This document shows positions 35,103-45,398 of a stretch of DNA of 63,278 nucleotides, one piece after another. The DNA is from Natrinema versiforme JCM 10478 (GTDB lineage: Archaea; Halobacteriota; Halobacteria; Halobacteriales; Natrialbaceae): positions 71,085 through 134,362 of the forward strand of contig NZ_AOID01000063.1 of assembly GCF_000337195.1 (NCBI RefSeq). Reading direction: 5' to 3'. Made by a program: the position numbers and the translations under genes. A model generated the notes under the pieces. The model had not been told where the DNA came from and ran no database searches. It saw only the letters and a program-made list of their open reading frames with translations. The number at the start of each line of letters is the position of its first letter. Position 1 is the first letter of the stretch.

Positions 35103-36041
35103 CTATTCGATGAGCGATTCGATGTCGTCCTCGAGTTGGCTGTAGAGTTCCTCGGCTTTTCGCTCTTCTTCGGGCGCGAGCGGCCGGATCGGTTCCCGGA
35201 CGTTGCCGCCGTTCAATCCGGCGAGCTCGAGTCCCTTTTTGACCGCCGAGACGCTGATCGCGCCCTGAATCTCGTTTTCCTGGCCTGTTTCGTCTCGGAA
35301 GTCCTGATAGGGAAGGCAGATGTTCCGCAGTTCGCGGGCGCGTTCCCAGTCGCCGTCGGAGAGCGCATCGAACAGCTCGAGCCCGATTTCGGGGCGGAAG
35401 TTACTCACGCCCGCCGAAAACCCTTCTGCGCCTTCGGCCCAGAAGGAGACGGCGAACGGTTCTGCCAGCCCGTCGACCCAGACGACGTCGTCGGCACCCG
35501 CAGCCACGCCCGCACCGAGCTTGACCGGGTCCTTGAGCGCGTACTTGATTCCGACGACGCCTTCCACGCGGGTGAGACTGGCGAGGTAGTCGATTGACGG
35601 ATCGAATCCGCGGACGTAGGGAACGAGCGGTGTCTCCGTAACCGAGGCGAGGCTTCGATAATACTCCAGTAGCCCCTGTTCATGGAGATAGGTGTGGTCG
35701 GGCGGCATGATCATCATCGCATCGACGCCGATGCGATCGTAGGCGCGAATCAACTCCTGTGCGTCCGCCGTACTTCCGCCGACGCCGGCGAGCACGCAGG
35801 CGTCGTCCGGGAGCGCGTCGACGCTCGTCTCGGCCACGTCGACGCGCTCGCTCTGGGAGAGGGAGTGATACTCGCTGATGTTCGCGGTCGCTAGAAACGT
35901 CCGAATCCCCTCGTCGTATAGGTCTCGAGCGTTCTCCGCGATCTTTTCGTGTTCGATCTCGAGTTCGTCGTCGAATGGCGTCAACAGACCGACAGCAACG
36001 CCACGGAGGTGACTCCGTACCTGCTCGGCTGACGATGACAT
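35103..36041 (-). CDS. Dihydrodipicolinate-synthase-family lyase or dehydratase
   Basis: 312 residues from the ATG at 36041. A (beta/alpha)8 class I aldolase with the Schiff-base Lys166 in GIKYA and the conserved Tyr142 in PYVRG. Members in sugar-acid pathways include 2-keto-3-deoxygluconate aldolase and 5-keto-4-deoxyglucarate or 2-keto-3-deoxyarabinonate/xylonate dehydratase; the last two yield 2,5-dioxopentanoate. The aldehyde dehydrogenase gene 210 bases upstream on the same strand looks like a ketoglutarate-semialdehyde dehydrogenase and would take that product on to 2-oxoglutarate, favouring a dehydratase. The reaction is inferred from context only. Confidence 0.75.
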   Translation of the reverse strand: MSSSAEQVRSHLRGVAVGLLTPFDDELEIEHEKIAENARDLYDEGIRTFLATANISEYHSLSQSERVDVAETSVDALPDDACVLAGVGGSTADAQELIRAYDRIGVDAMMIMPPDHTYLHEQGLLEYYRSLASVTETPLVPYVRGFDPSIDYLASLTRVEGVVGIKYALKDPVKLGAGVAAGADDVVWVDGLAEPFAVSFWAEGAEGFSAGVSNFRPEIGLELFDALSDGDWERARELRNICLPYQDFRDETGQENEIQGAISVSAVKKGLELAGLNGGNVREPIRPLAPEEERKAEELYSQLEDDIESLIE

Positions 36042-36254
36042 AGTAACTGGATGTATTTGGTACGATATAAACCCATCGTCTAAAACGAATTCTGTGCGGC
36101 AGGTAAATCTCGAAATCAGTGCATCCCGGCGTTGTTTGACCGGCAACACTGTCGATTGCCTGGTTTACGTTATGATACAGAGCCAGCGATGAACGAGGTC
36201 TTCAGGTCTTCGGAGAAAAATCGAAATTGAACCGCACGCTATGAGAGAGACGAG

Positions 36255-37706
36255 TCAGTAGTTCATGTAGACCGTCTTCGTCGACGTGAAGAAGTCCAGC
36301 CCCGCGTCGCCCTGTTCACGGTAGGTGTCCGTCGAGGAGTTCTTGTAGCCGCCGAAGGGGACGTGCAGTTCGAGCCCGGTCGTCTTCTCGTTGACCTTCG
36401 CGACGCCCGACTCGATGTTCTCTGCGAACTGGTTGGCCTCGGAGAGATCCTGCGTGACGATACTCGCCGAGAGCCCGTAGTCGATATCGTTGGCGACCGC
36501 AAGCCCCTCCTCGAAGCTGCTGACCTTCAATACTGCCAGTACCGGTCCGAAGACCTCTTCTTGGGCGATTCGCATGTCGTTTTCCACGTCGGCAAAGACG
36601 GTCGGCTCGACGTAGTAGCCGTCGGCGTACTCGCCCTCGGTGAGCGCGTCGCCGCCGGCGACCAGGTTCGCACCCTCGCTTTCGGCGATGTCGATGTACT
36701 CGAGGCTCCCCTCGAGTTCGCTTTCGGTCACGTGGGGACCCATGTCCGGATCATCCGTACCCGGGCCGACCTCGATGGTCTCGGCGTAGTCGGCGATAGC
36801 GTCGACGAACTCGTCGTAGACGTCCTCGTGGACGATGGCGCGGGAGGCCGCGGTACAGGACTGACCGGTCGTCCCGAACGCACCGACGCCGACGATGTCG
36901 ACCGCCTCGTCGACATCGGCGCTGGGCATGACGACCGTCGGGTTCTTCCCGCCCATCTCACACTGGACGCGTTTGAGGTCGTCCGCGGCGGCCTGTGCGA
37001 CGGCAGTTCCGACCTGCGTACTCCCGGTAAAGGAGACGCCGTCGATGTCCTCGTGGTCGGTCAGCACGCCGCCGACCTCGCTGCCGGAGCCGGTGACGTA
37101 GTTCGCGACGCCGTCGGGCAGTCCCGCTTCGTCGAGCGCCTCGAGCAGCTTCAGGGAAACGGTCGGGGCGGCCGAAGCGGGCTTGAGGACGGCCGTGTTG
37201 CCGGCCGCCAGTGCGGGAGCGAGCTTCCAGGCCGGGATCGCGATGGGGTAGTTCCACGGCGTGATCAGCCCGACGGTTCCGAGCGGCTCTTTCTTCGTGT
37301 AGAGGTTCTTGTTCTCGCCGCTGGGCGACTTGACGGTACCGCCGAGGTCGCTGGCCTTCTGTGCGTAGTAATAGAAGATGTCGATCGCGCGCTGGACCTC
37401 GCCGCCGGCTTCACTGAGCGTCTTCCCCTCCTCCCGTGTCAGTGTCTCGGTCACCACCTCTTTCTGGTCCTCGAGGATCTGTGCCGTTTCCTTGAGGATA
37501 GCTCCTCGCGCCGGACCGGGCGTCGACGCCCATTCGTCCTCGGTGGCGACTGCGGCTTCGACTGCTTCCTCGGCGTCAGCGGCCGTCGAAGACTGGAACT
37601 TCCCGACGACCTCGGTCGTCTTTGCAGGATTCAGTACTTCGAAGGTCTCTCCAGAACGTGATTCAACCCACTCTCCATCGACGTAGTTGCGATGCACTGT
37701 CGACAT
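36255..37706 (-). CDS. Aldehyde dehydrogenase, probably 2-oxoglutarate-semialdehyde type
   Basis: 483 residues, full ALDH superfamily enzyme: Asn152 in PWNYP, Lys175 region, Glu250 in CEMGGKNP and catalytic Cys284 in GQSCTAASR. The overall look (NYVDGEWVES start; KKEPLGTVGLITPWNYP; VNEKTTGLELHVPFGGYKNSS) resembles haloarchaeal XacF-type alpha-ketoglutarate-semialdehyde dehydrogenases of pentose/sugar-acid oxidation. With the DHDPS-family gene downstream it would complete conversion of a dehydrated sugar acid to 2-oxoglutarate using NAD(P). The substrate is not proven by sequence. Confidence 0.85.
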   Translation of the reverse strand: MSTVHRNYVDGEWVESRSGETFEVLNPAKTTEVVGKFQSSTAADAEEAVEAAVATEDEWASTPGPARGAILKETAQILEDQKEVVTETLTREEGKTLSEAGGEVQRAIDIFYYYAQKASDLGGTVKSPSGENKNLYTKKEPLGTVGLITPWNYPIAIPAWKLAPALAAGNTAVLKPASAAPTVSLKLLEALDEAGLPDGVANYVTGSGSEVGGVLTDHEDIDGVSFTGSTQVGTAVAQAAADDLKRVQCEMGGKNPTVVMPSADVDEAVDIVGVGAFGTTGQSCTAASRAIVHEDVYDEFVDAIADYAETIEVGPGTDDPDMGPHVTESELEGSLEYIDIAESEGANLVAGGDALTEGEYADGYYVEPTVFADVENDMRIAQEEVFGPVLAVLKVSSFEEGLAVANDIDYGLSASIVTQDLSEANQFAENIESGVAKVNEKTTGLELHVPFGGYKNSSTDTYREQGDAGLDFFTSTKTVYMNY

Positions 37707-38826
37707 TCGAATTGGTCGTTTCGTCGTTCTCTTTACGAACCTTCGTTTCTCGGCAATACTACCAGCATCGGTGACAGCGATCTTGCTGACATAGATCCAC
37801 CATGACGAATACGTCTAAGTAATACAGAAGAAGAAACCAATGCGGTACCGGTCCCTTCGTCGTTGGAGATTGAGAACTCGCATCGTCAGATCGTCGATTT
37901 CCTTCCGAGAAGGTTGTCGACGGAACGGCTCGCTGATTGATTATCGACCGAGACGGCAGCAAGTAGCATTGTCACAGTGCTCCTGTGAGAACAACTGGCT
38001 TGGCTAGCATGATCCCGCCAGCGACGACCTCATGCAGCAGGTTATCCACTCCGTCAACTCATATCTGGCTTGCAGCATCGAATATGCACTACTCGTGATC
38101 GTGCTGATGGTCGCTGATGGAGTGCAAGGAGGTTGAAATTGTCTCTCTGAACTGAGAAGGGTATGCGTAGTAGAACCGAGGCTACAACCGGTGTCCGCGG
38201 CAGGCACAAGCACATCAAACCGAGTCAGCACTGCTGATCCGTCCAACTCGGAATATCCGTCCTCGAGGACGAGGGAGTCAATCCCGCACTCTCGAAACCG
38301 CCCTGCGAAGCGAAACTCGAGGGATGGGGCTGGCATTCCCGTGCAACCTGTGCGGTCGTGACCCGACGCCAGCGTTCGAGATATCCGCAACGCCCTCAAA
38401 CCGTCCTCGTCTCCTACACCTTGGTTACTCTCAATCGTCCGGCCTATCAGAATACACGTAACAGGATGGGCCGTCTGGTGGATTTCTTCAATGGGCAGTC
38501 GCGAGAGGGGCAGGATGCTGATGTCACGTTCCCCGTGAAGCGTCGCACGGCCCCGTTTCAGTACTGCGAAACCGCGATCAGTTCGAGGAGATTGGACGCA
38601 TCAATCGAGACGTTCGCGTTTGAGTTGCTGACTGATTGCGGACGAGTAGACCTCAGTATATCGCGTGCACACGTTGAACCATTATATACGCGAATGCTGA
38701 TGTCCTTGAGACCTCTGTCGCTGTCGTGGTCGCGAAGACAGCGTCGTTGTTGTAACTCCAATCGAAGACGTGTGTTCACCGACTAGACAGGTGGGAAAGA
38801 TCGGATGCCTCTTAATAATGATTAGA
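37707..38826. other. Intergenic region between divergent catabolic operons
   Basis: About 1.1 kb. A minus-strand frame at 38004-38399 has a sensible first half (RFRECGIDSLVLEDG-like) that dissolves later and could be a gene remnant. Otherwise only regulatory sequence is expected; no palindromic IclR operator was found with confidence. Confidence 0.4.
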
Positions 38827-38833
38827 TTTATAC
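38827..38833 (+). promoter_or_regulatory. TATA element of the TRAP operon
   Basis: TTTATAC, 24 bases before the ATG at 38857, indicates a leaderless transcript for dctPQM. Confidence 0.55.
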
Positions 38834-38856
38834 CCCTCCATTGCAATGGCTTGAGT

Positions 38857-39894
38857 ATGTCTGGCAAACAGACTGCTAGGGAAGAGAGTCGACTAGGCAA
38901 TGTGACGCGCCGTCAAGCCGTTAAGATGGGAATTGGCGCATCCGGACTCGCGTCTCTCGCTGGGTGTATGGGTGGTGACAGCGGTGGAACGACCATCACC
39001 ATGGCCAGCGTAATGGAGGAGGGAACGTCTCTGGTCTACGCCGGTCAACAATTCAAAGAGCGCATCGAAGAGGAATCGGATGGCGACATCAGCGTCGAGT
39101 TCTCCTACGGTGGTTCGTACGGATCGGAGACCGAGACGTTCGACCTGATGAATCAGGGTGCAGTTGACATGTACACTGGTGGGTCAGACGCGTACGACAT
39201 GCACGCACCCGAGTACTACTTCTTCAACTCGCCGTACGTCCTCGAGAGTTTCGAACACCAGCAGAATATCATGGAGTCGGACGAGTTCCAGGAAGAAGTG
39301 TACCCGGCCCTTGAAGAAGCAGGGATTCAGGTCGCTGGTCCTCGGGTCTACAGAGGGATGCGACATTACACGTCCAATGAACCAGTTCGTGCCCCTGAGG
39401 ACGTTGACGGGATGGACCTACGGCTTCCGAGTCACGATTCGTGGGTAAAAGCATGGGAAGCTGTTGGCGCGAGTCCATCGCCCGTCTCGCTCGACGAACT
39501 CTATTCGGGTCTTCAGCAGGGAGTTGTTGAAGCGTCCGAAGGCCCGCCAGCCCAGATCGCCTCGCTCAGCCTTTGGGAAGTGCAGGACTACTACAGCCTC
39601 ACTAGTCATCTCCCACAGAGCGGGCAGATGTACCTGAGTACCAGTTTCTATGAGGGACTGGACGAGTCGCAGCAGGATATGATCGACGAGATCGTCAATG
39701 AAGTCGCCGAAGAAGCAACGCAGTGGGCCCGAGACTCGGAAGAGGAACTGATCACGGAGGCCGAAGAAAACGGCATGGAAATCATCGAAGACGTTGATAC
39801 GGACGCGTTCTACGAGGCAGCAGCCCCTGCTGTCGAACAGCTATTCGAAGAGACGTACGCTGGTTCGTGGGAGAAGTGGCGCGACATGGCGTAA
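38857..39894 (+). CDS. dctP: TRAP transporter solute-binding lipoprotein (DctP)
   Basis: 345 residues from the ATG at 38857. Tat-type lipoprotein signal (TRRQAVKMG, hydrophobic stretch, LAGC), then a DctP fold: MRHYTSNEPVRAPEDVDG followed by DLRLP with the conserved carboxylate-binding Arg, and SLDELYSGLQQGVVEA, the typical second half. It captures organic or sugar acids outside the membrane and hands them to the DctQM permease encoded next. The neighbouring mannonate dehydratase and DHDPS-family genes suggest a hexuronate or aldonate ligand. Confidence 0.9.
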   Translation: MSGKQTAREESRLGNVTRRQAVKMGIGASGLASLAGCMGGDSGGTTITMASVMEEGTSLVYAGQQFKERIEEESDGDISVEFSYGGSYGSETETFDLMNQGAVDMYTGGSDAYDMHAPEYYFFNSPYVLESFEHQQNIMESDEFQEEVYPALEEAGIQVAGPRVYRGMRHYTSNEPVRAPEDVDGMDLRLPSHDSWVKAWEAVGASPSPVSLDELYSGLQQGVVEASEGPPAQIASLSLWEVQDYYSLTSHLPQSGQMYLSTSFYEGLDESQQDMIDEIVNEVAEEATQWARDSEEELITEAEENGMEIIEDVDTDAFYEAAAPAVEQLFEETYAGSWEKWRDMA

Positions 39895-39974
39895 CATCCG
39901 AGCGGCATACTATCGGAGTGGTACAGCCACACTGAACCGGTGCTATTATACTATCGCAACCATTATTATTCAGC

Positions 39975-40535
39975 ATGGATATCGATCAGTCGCTAGGATT
40001 AAAAAGAGATACATGGTACGATTGGATCGTGCTAAATGTAGCAACATTCATATTTATATTAATGTTGCTTCTGACAATATTTCAGATAACCGTCCGTGTA
40101 TTCGATCTCCCAATCAGCGGGGGTGCATGGTGGACGGAACCGCTCGCACGGTATCTGCTCATCGTCGGGACATACGGTGGGGCTGCAGTTGCCTCCAGAA
40201 ACGGGGAACACATCAAGATGACAATCGTTTCCACTCAGCTCGAAAAGCGAGCTCCGCTGATCGGATCGATCGTCGATATCCTTGCACAGGTCTTGACGGT
40301 CGTCTTTCTGATCATGTTGGGGTATGCCGGATTACGTGCGTCACTCCAGAACTGGGATACACCGATGATGGCCGTCGGAGCGGTGCAACAGGGATGGGTC
40401 TACGGATCAATAACGGTATTCATCGGGATGATGGTGTTCTACGAACTGATCAACCTTCGCTCTCTACTAACGACAACCAACTTCAGTCAACAACTCATGA
40501 ACAAGGAAAACCGCGCGAACAAGGAGGGAGAATAG
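39975..40535 (+). CDS. dctQ: TRAP transporter small permease (DctQ)
   Basis: 186 residues with four membrane helices (about 20-40, 56-74, 98-118, 140-160). The WTEPLARYLLIVGTYGGAAVASRNGEHIKM segment (in pieces) is the DctQ family signature. It lies 80 bases after dctP and one base before dctM, in the invariable P-Q-M order. It bridges the binding protein and the large permease. Confidence 0.9.
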   Translation: MDIDQSLGLKRDTWYDWIVLNVATFIFILMLLLTIFQITVRVFDLPISGGAWWTEPLARYLLIVGTYGGAAVASRNGEHIKMTIVSTQLEKRAPLIGSIVDILAQVLTVVFLIMLGYAGLRASLQNWDTPMMAVGAVQQGWVYGSITVFIGMMVFYELINLRSLLTTTNFSQQLMNKENRANKEGE

Positions 40536-40536
40536 G

Positions 40537-41832
40537 ATGGAGCTATTACTGATCGGACTCATCTTCCTCGGCGGATTGTTGTTCCTCTACGCGCTTGGCA
40601 TGCCCGTCGCGGTCGCGATCGGATCAGCATGTGTCCTCATCATGCTCTCCCCGTTCGGCCCCGCTCTCAACTATGGCTTGATGTCGAACCAGTTGATGCA
40701 CGGCCTGAACTCGTTTACGTTACTCGCAGTTCCGTTCTATCTCATGTTAGGCCGGTTGATGAACAGGACGGACATGACTTCGGAGGTTTTCGACTTCGCA
40801 AACGCGATATTCGGCCGAATTAGAGGTGGGATTGCCCAGGTTAATATCGGCGCAAGCGTCATCTTCTCCGGGATGTCCGGACTGGCGGTCGCTGACGCTG
40901 CGGGGCTCGGCCGGGTTGAGTACAATGCGATGCGCGATCAGGGATACGATAAAAAGACGGCAATCGGTGTCACTGGCGCGTCGTCGATCATTGGACCGAT
41001 CATTCCGCCGAGTGTGCCGATCATTCTATACGGCGTGTTAGCCGAAGAGTCTATCGGGGCTTTGTTCCTCGCCGGAATTGTCCCTGGACTGCTACTCGCG
41101 GGAGTCCTCTCCGTATTCACGTATCTCGTCGTCCGATGGAAGGGATATGGGAAAGGCGAGGCCGTCGGACTCCGGACGATCGGTCACGAGTTCGTCAACG
41201 CTCTCCCCGCGTTGATTATCCCCGTATTCATCGTCGGCGGTATTCTCTCGGGGATGTTCACCGCGACGGAGGCCGGCGCGGTTGCAGTCGTCTACGCGAT
41301 CGGGCTTGGCTTCTATCAGGGCTCTCTCACTGGAGGGGTACTGCTCGAGGAGTTCCGAGACGGAATGGTCGAGACGTTCTCTATTCTGTTCATCATCTCT
41401 CTTGCTATGCTCTACGGTCTCGTCGCGCTGCAGCTCCGGATACCGATTCTGTTAGCTGACGCAATTACAGGCTTTACCACGGATCCGACAGTGGCAATTC
41501 TGATCTTCGTCCCACTGTTCATGCTCATCGGGACGTTCATGAGTATCACTGCAACGATTATGATCATGGTTCCGATCCTCATGCCAATCATCGAGACGCT
41601 CGGAATCGATCCGATCCACTTCGGGATCGTCATGATCCTCTCGCTCATGACGGGCGTCGTGACGCCGCCACTAGGGTCCGTCCTCTTCGTCCTAGAGAAG
41701 GTGACCGATGCCTCGCTCGAGACCGTCATGCGCGCGATGGTCTTGTTCTACATTCCGTTGCTAATTGTCATCTTGATTGTGGCCCTCGTACCGGAAGTCT
41801 CGGTCTACGTCCCGAACAACTATTTCTTCTAG
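40537..41832 (+). CDS. dctM: TRAP transporter large permease (DctM)
   Basis: 431 residues, about 12 membrane segments, DctM family. Characteristic parts are PFYLMLGRLMNRTDM, SGLAVADAAGLG, SIIGPIIPPSVPIILYG and TPPLGSVLFVL. It carries the Na+-driven translocation. The start ATG follows the dctQ stop by a single base. Na+ coupling fits a halophile. Confidence 0.93.
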   Translation: MELLLIGLIFLGGLLFLYALGMPVAVAIGSACVLIMLSPFGPALNYGLMSNQLMHGLNSFTLLAVPFYLMLGRLMNRTDMTSEVFDFANAIFGRIRGGIAQVNIGASVIFSGMSGLAVADAAGLGRVEYNAMRDQGYDKKTAIGVTGASSIIGPIIPPSVPIILYGVLAEESIGALFLAGIVPGLLLAGVLSVFTYLVVRWKGYGKGEAVGLRTIGHEFVNALPALIIPVFIVGGILSGMFTATEAGAVAVVYAIGLGFYQGSLTGGVLLEEFRDGMVETFSILFIISLAMLYGLVALQLRIPILLADAITGFTTDPTVAILIFVPLFMLIGTFMSITATIMIMVPILMPIIETLGIDPIHFGIVMILSLMTGVVTPPLGSVLFVLEKVTDASLETVMRAMVLFYIPLLIVILIVALVPEVSVYVPNNYFF

Positions 41833-41954
41833 CCCGATTTCCCCGTTTTCGCGCGTTCACCCTCGCTGAGAGTGATCGGAACCTGCCGATTTAATAATCT
41901 GATCAGTGTCATCGCAGGCTGGGTTTTATATGTCCTCACGGAAATACAGAGAGT

Positions 41955-42398
41955 ATGGATACCGTGCTTGTCGTTCAGACAGCGGATGAACCGGATCAAC
42001 AACTGCTACGTACAGCAACGCGACACGCCACTGGAGTGGAAGCCGAGATCATATTATGTAGAATTGTTGATGAAAAGAAGCTACAGAATAATCTTCAACG
42101 ACAGGCAAACTCGGGGCGAAAGATCGAGAGTATCGACGAGATGGAGGAGATTGCAGAGACCGAAGCGAAAGATATCGCGAGCGATGCGTTCGGTGGCGAT
42201 ATCTCCTACAGAGCAATGGGCCTCGTCGGGACGATCCCTGACGACATCATCCGGGTGGCCGAGGAAGAAAATTGTGAACACATCTTCATTAGCGGAAAGG
42301 AACGTTCCCCGGCCGGAAAAGCGGTTTTCGGGGATGTGGCCCAATCGGTCATTCTCCAGTTCGATGGGCCGGTAACGGTAACGACGATGTCGAGCTAA
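41955..42398 (+). CDS. Universal stress protein (UspA family)
   Basis: 147 residues, one UspA domain. N-terminal VLVVQTADEP and the C-terminal ATP-binding-like region HIFISGKERSPAGKAVFGDVAQSVI fit G-2x-G-9x-G(S/T) only in part (GKERSPAGKAVFGDVAQS), so nucleotide binding is uncertain. A TATA-like TTTTATAT at 41922-41930 indicates its own promoter. UspA genes frequently accompany TRAP transporters, where they may adjust transport. Confidence 0.88.
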   Translation: MDTVLVVQTADEPDQQLLRTATRHATGVEAEIILCRIVDEKKLQNNLQRQANSGRKIESIDEMEEIAETEAKDIASDAFGGDISYRAMGLVGTIPDDIIRVAEEENCEHIFISGKERSPAGKAVFGDVAQSVILQFDGPVTVTTMSS

Positions 42399-42844
42399 CG
42401 GAGCGAGATCGGCCAACCGTCACGAGCTGATATCTAGTAGCTGTCGATATAGATCTCTTTGACGGACAGTCCGATCGTGATGGGTTCCACTCGAATAGGA
42501 GATAGCAGCGTTTATCCCACTGTGCAGTGACCCAACACATGGCGCAATCCAGTACGGTGAGTACCAGACTGCAAGTCGGCCACCGCTTCGGACCGCTCCG
42601 AGGGAACGTTGCGCCACCTGTCGTAGCTCATCGAAACTGCTAGTCCCGTGTTGCTGTCCCATAGCAAGCGGGTATACCTAGCTTTCTGGTACCCATATTC
42701 GTCCGCGTTCGATGATCCATGCTTCCTCATGTTTCTCATAATCGATACACGGGATCCGGAGTCGATGTCGATTATCACACCCATCCGAGTCGCGGTCGCT
42801 ATCGCCTTCGTAACAGTTTAGTCGCCTCGAAATGAGTACAGAGT
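42399..42844. other. Gap without a supported gene
   Basis: About 450 bases. Minus-strand frames with Cys/Arg-rich translation look like noise; I recognise no family, repeat or RNA. It probably contains the promoter of the mannonate-dehydratase-like gene. Confidence 0.45.
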
Positions 42845-43921
42845 ATGAGTCAGGATAGTAACGCTGACGTCCGTGTTGGCGTTCGAACACGGTCCCTTTC
42901 GGAACCTCGGCTACGGTACATTCGTCAACTGGGCGCAACGGATATTTTCGTTGATCATGCCGATACAGAGGAGGAACCCGACGAGTTCAACGACCGCGAT
43001 GGAACCGACACGATCGCAGTCGGTCCAAATCAGATTCCGTCCGTTTCGGAACTCACGGCCGCTCGAGAACGGGTCGAGGATGCGGGACTTTCCTTTACGG
43101 GTATCCAATCGCTCCCGTACTCGATGTACGGAGACATCATGTTCGACCGTGAGGGTGCGGACGAAGCGCTCGATCAGATCACGACCCTGATTCGAAATCT
43201 CGGAGAGGCCGGCATCCCCATATTGGGATATCAGTGGAATCCCCGCAGCGTCGTTCCGATGCGCACGTCTCCTGTCGAAGACCGAGGCGGCGCTGAATCT
43301 ACTGCTTTCGATTATGATGAACTCGACGAGCCGGACGAGTTGGCGCCTGGTATTGATCGTCCGTACACCGAAGCGGAGTTCTGGGAGAACTACCAGTACT
43401 TCCTCGAAACCGTTCTTCCGGTAGCCGAGGAGGCAGGTGTCGACCTAGCGCTTCACCCGGTTGATCCGCCGAGTCTCGAGTCGCTCGGTGGGATTCCGCG
43501 TCTGTTCCGCAACGTGGAGAACTTCGAGAAGGGGATGGAGCTAGTCCCGAGCGATAATCACGGATTGAAGCTCTGTCTGGGCTGTTTCTCACAGATGGGT
43601 GAGGACGTTACCGATGTCATCCGCCGATTCGGCGAGCGCGACCAGATTACCTTTATCCACTTCCGTGACGTCGTCGGCACGATGCCGAAGTTCCACGAGA
43701 CGTTCGTCGATAAAGGCAACTTCGATACCGCTGACGTGGTGCGAACGCTCCACGAAATCGGTTTCGAGGGACCGGTCATTCCCGACCACGTCCCGAAGAT
43801 GGAGGGTGACGACGACTGGCGTCACCGAGGACGTGGATTTACTGTCGGATACCTCCGTGGTGTCATCGATACGGTCTGTTCGGAAACAACTCGGACAACG
43901 CCGACAGCCGAGGCCGAGTAG
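42845..43921 (+). CDS. uxuA: Mannonate dehydratase (UxuA-like)
   Basis: 358 residues. A TIM-barrel metal enzyme of the xylose-isomerase-like superfamily with the UxuA signatures LALHPVDPP, HGLKLCLGCFSQMG, FIHFRDVVGT-MPKFHETFVD and IPDHVPKMEGDDDWRHRGRGFTVGYLRG; the His, Cys, His and Asp in these form the Fe/Mn site. It dehydrates D-mannonate to 2-keto-3-deoxygluconate in hexuronate catabolism. Together with dctPQM, the DHDPS-family lyase and IclR gene it indicates uronate use. Confidence 0.88.
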   Translation: MSQDSNADVRVGVRTRSLSEPRLRYIRQLGATDIFVDHADTEEEPDEFNDRDGTDTIAVGPNQIPSVSELTAARERVEDAGLSFTGIQSLPYSMYGDIMFDREGADEALDQITTLIRNLGEAGIPILGYQWNPRSVVPMRTSPVEDRGGAESTAFDYDELDEPDELAPGIDRPYTEAEFWENYQYFLETVLPVAEEAGVDLALHPVDPPSLESLGGIPRLFRNVENFEKGMELVPSDNHGLKLCLGCFSQMGEDVTDVIRRFGERDQITFIHFRDVVGTMPKFHETFVDKGNFDTADVVRTLHEIGFEGPVIPDHVPKMEGDDDWRHRGRGFTVGYLRGVIDTVCSETTRTTPTAEAE

Positions 43922-44624
43922 ATTGAGACGTCTCCATTTCGTTCGTTGACGCGACCGGTACGAATCCTCCTGTCGTTGACTAAAGCCGTATACGAATCAG
44001 AGAACGTTCAGTAACGGGCTTGATGACGAGAGAACAAACCCGTAGTGCCCACAGAGGCGAGAAGCGACGAATACATCATCCGGTTGTTGATAGTGACAAT
44101 GCAGATGTAATGATAATACTCTCTGTCCTCATTCACTGTCTCGGTGACTATCTGGAGTGGATCTCTCTACTCACCGATGGCCACTTCCAACTCGTTTCGG
44201 AACAACTTCAGTTCCCCTCTGGCGAACTTTACAACTATGTGTATGTGAGCAAAAGGCCAGCATACATCACATACATATGGTTGTAAATGAAGGGGGTATT
44301 TCGATCGATATACAGTACGCAAAATTTCCGGTTCCGTCTATTACGCCCTAAGACAATGATATCTGGGTTCTCAGGAATATTTTCGCATGGGGAACACCAA
44401 ATCCGGTCTCGAGGAATCAACCATACTGTTCGGAAGATTTTCCAGAGGGCAGCCGCGACTGGTGAGTAACTAATAGAGAGCGATATGCCCAGCTGACTCA
44501 TAAATTGTTGAGACATATAATTTCTAAACGAATAATGTCACCATACGAAACATAGAAGACCAACCCTGGTAGAGTTCGCCTCTGGGGAACAAGCTTATGA
44601 GGCTGAAACACACTACCCCTCTGT
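43922..44624. other. AT-rich intergenic region
   Basis: About 700 bases, clearly richer in A+T than the surroundings (44200-44560 in particular). No frame has a recognisable product and I find no repeat family or RNA gene. It may hold foreign DNA. Confidence 0.4.
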
Positions 44625-45398
44625 ATGGCAAACGCCCCTAACGAACGCACCGGACGTCGGATTCAATCAGTCGAGATTGCCTTTACCGTTCTCGACGCCG
44701 TTCGGAAGAACGACCGGCCCAGCGTGACCGAACTCGCCGACGAACTCGGCCACTCGAAGAGCACGATCCATAGCCACCTCCAGACGCTCGAGAGCGAGGA
44801 GATCATCGTACGGGAGGAGGACGGCTACCGGTTGAGTCTCCAGGTACTCGACATGGCCAATGATGTCCGCGATCAGATCGCCAACTACGACGTGATCGTT
44901 GACGCGGTCGACGAACTGGCGAACGAAACGGGGGAGATCGCGCAGTTCGGGATCGAAGAACACGGGCACGTGTCGTATCTCTACAAGGCGAGGGGGAATC
45001 AGGCCGTCGAAACGGCCTCGCGCGCTGGCGGGAAGCAGCCGATGTACTCGACCTCGCTCGGAAAGGCTCTCCTCGCGTTTCTCCCCTCCGACAGACAGGA
45101 GGAAATCGTCAGCAAGGCGGCGTTCGAACAACGGGGCCCGAAAACGATCACGGATCGGGCGGGTCTCTACGAGGAACTCGAGGCGACCGCTGAACGGGGG
45201 TACGCAATCGATGACGAGGAGAACATCGAAGGACTTCGCTGCGTGGCCGCACCCGTCCGGAACGGGACGTCGGTCGTCGGCGCTGTCAGTGTCACTGGAC
45301 CAGCCAGTCGAATAGCGGACGACGACTTCCACGGTGAACTCGCTGAGAGCGTCCAGCGAGCGGCGAACGTTATCGAACTTAACACCAAGTTCTCGTAG
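44625..45398 (+). CDS. IclR-family transcriptional regulator
   Basis: 257 residues: N-terminal winged helix (about 13-75; SVTELADELGHSKSTIHSHLQTLE) and the IclR effector domain (80-250) with the family strings YSTSLGKALLAFLP, GYAIDDEENIEGLRCVAAPV and GAVSVTGP. IclR regulators of haloarchaea often control sugar and sugar-acid operons; the adjacent uronate genes are the natural targets. Confidence 0.92.
   Translation: MANAPNERTGRRIQSVEIAFTVLDAVRKNDRPSVTELADELGHSKSTIHSHLQTLESEEIIVREEDGYRLSLQVLDMANDVRDQIANYDVIVDAVDELANETGEIAQFGIEEHGHVSYLYKARGNQAVETASRAGGKQPMYSTSLGKALLAFLPSDRQEEIVSKAAFEQRGPKTITDRAGLYEELEATAERGYAIDDEENIEGLRCVAAPVRNGTSVVGAVSVTGPASRIADDDFHGELAESVQRAANVIELNTKFS

Noticed and set aside
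38004-38399. A gene for a ThuA-like or stress protein
   Set aside because: Only the first half looks protein-like and no diagnostic motif is present; kept as intergenic with a possible remnant.
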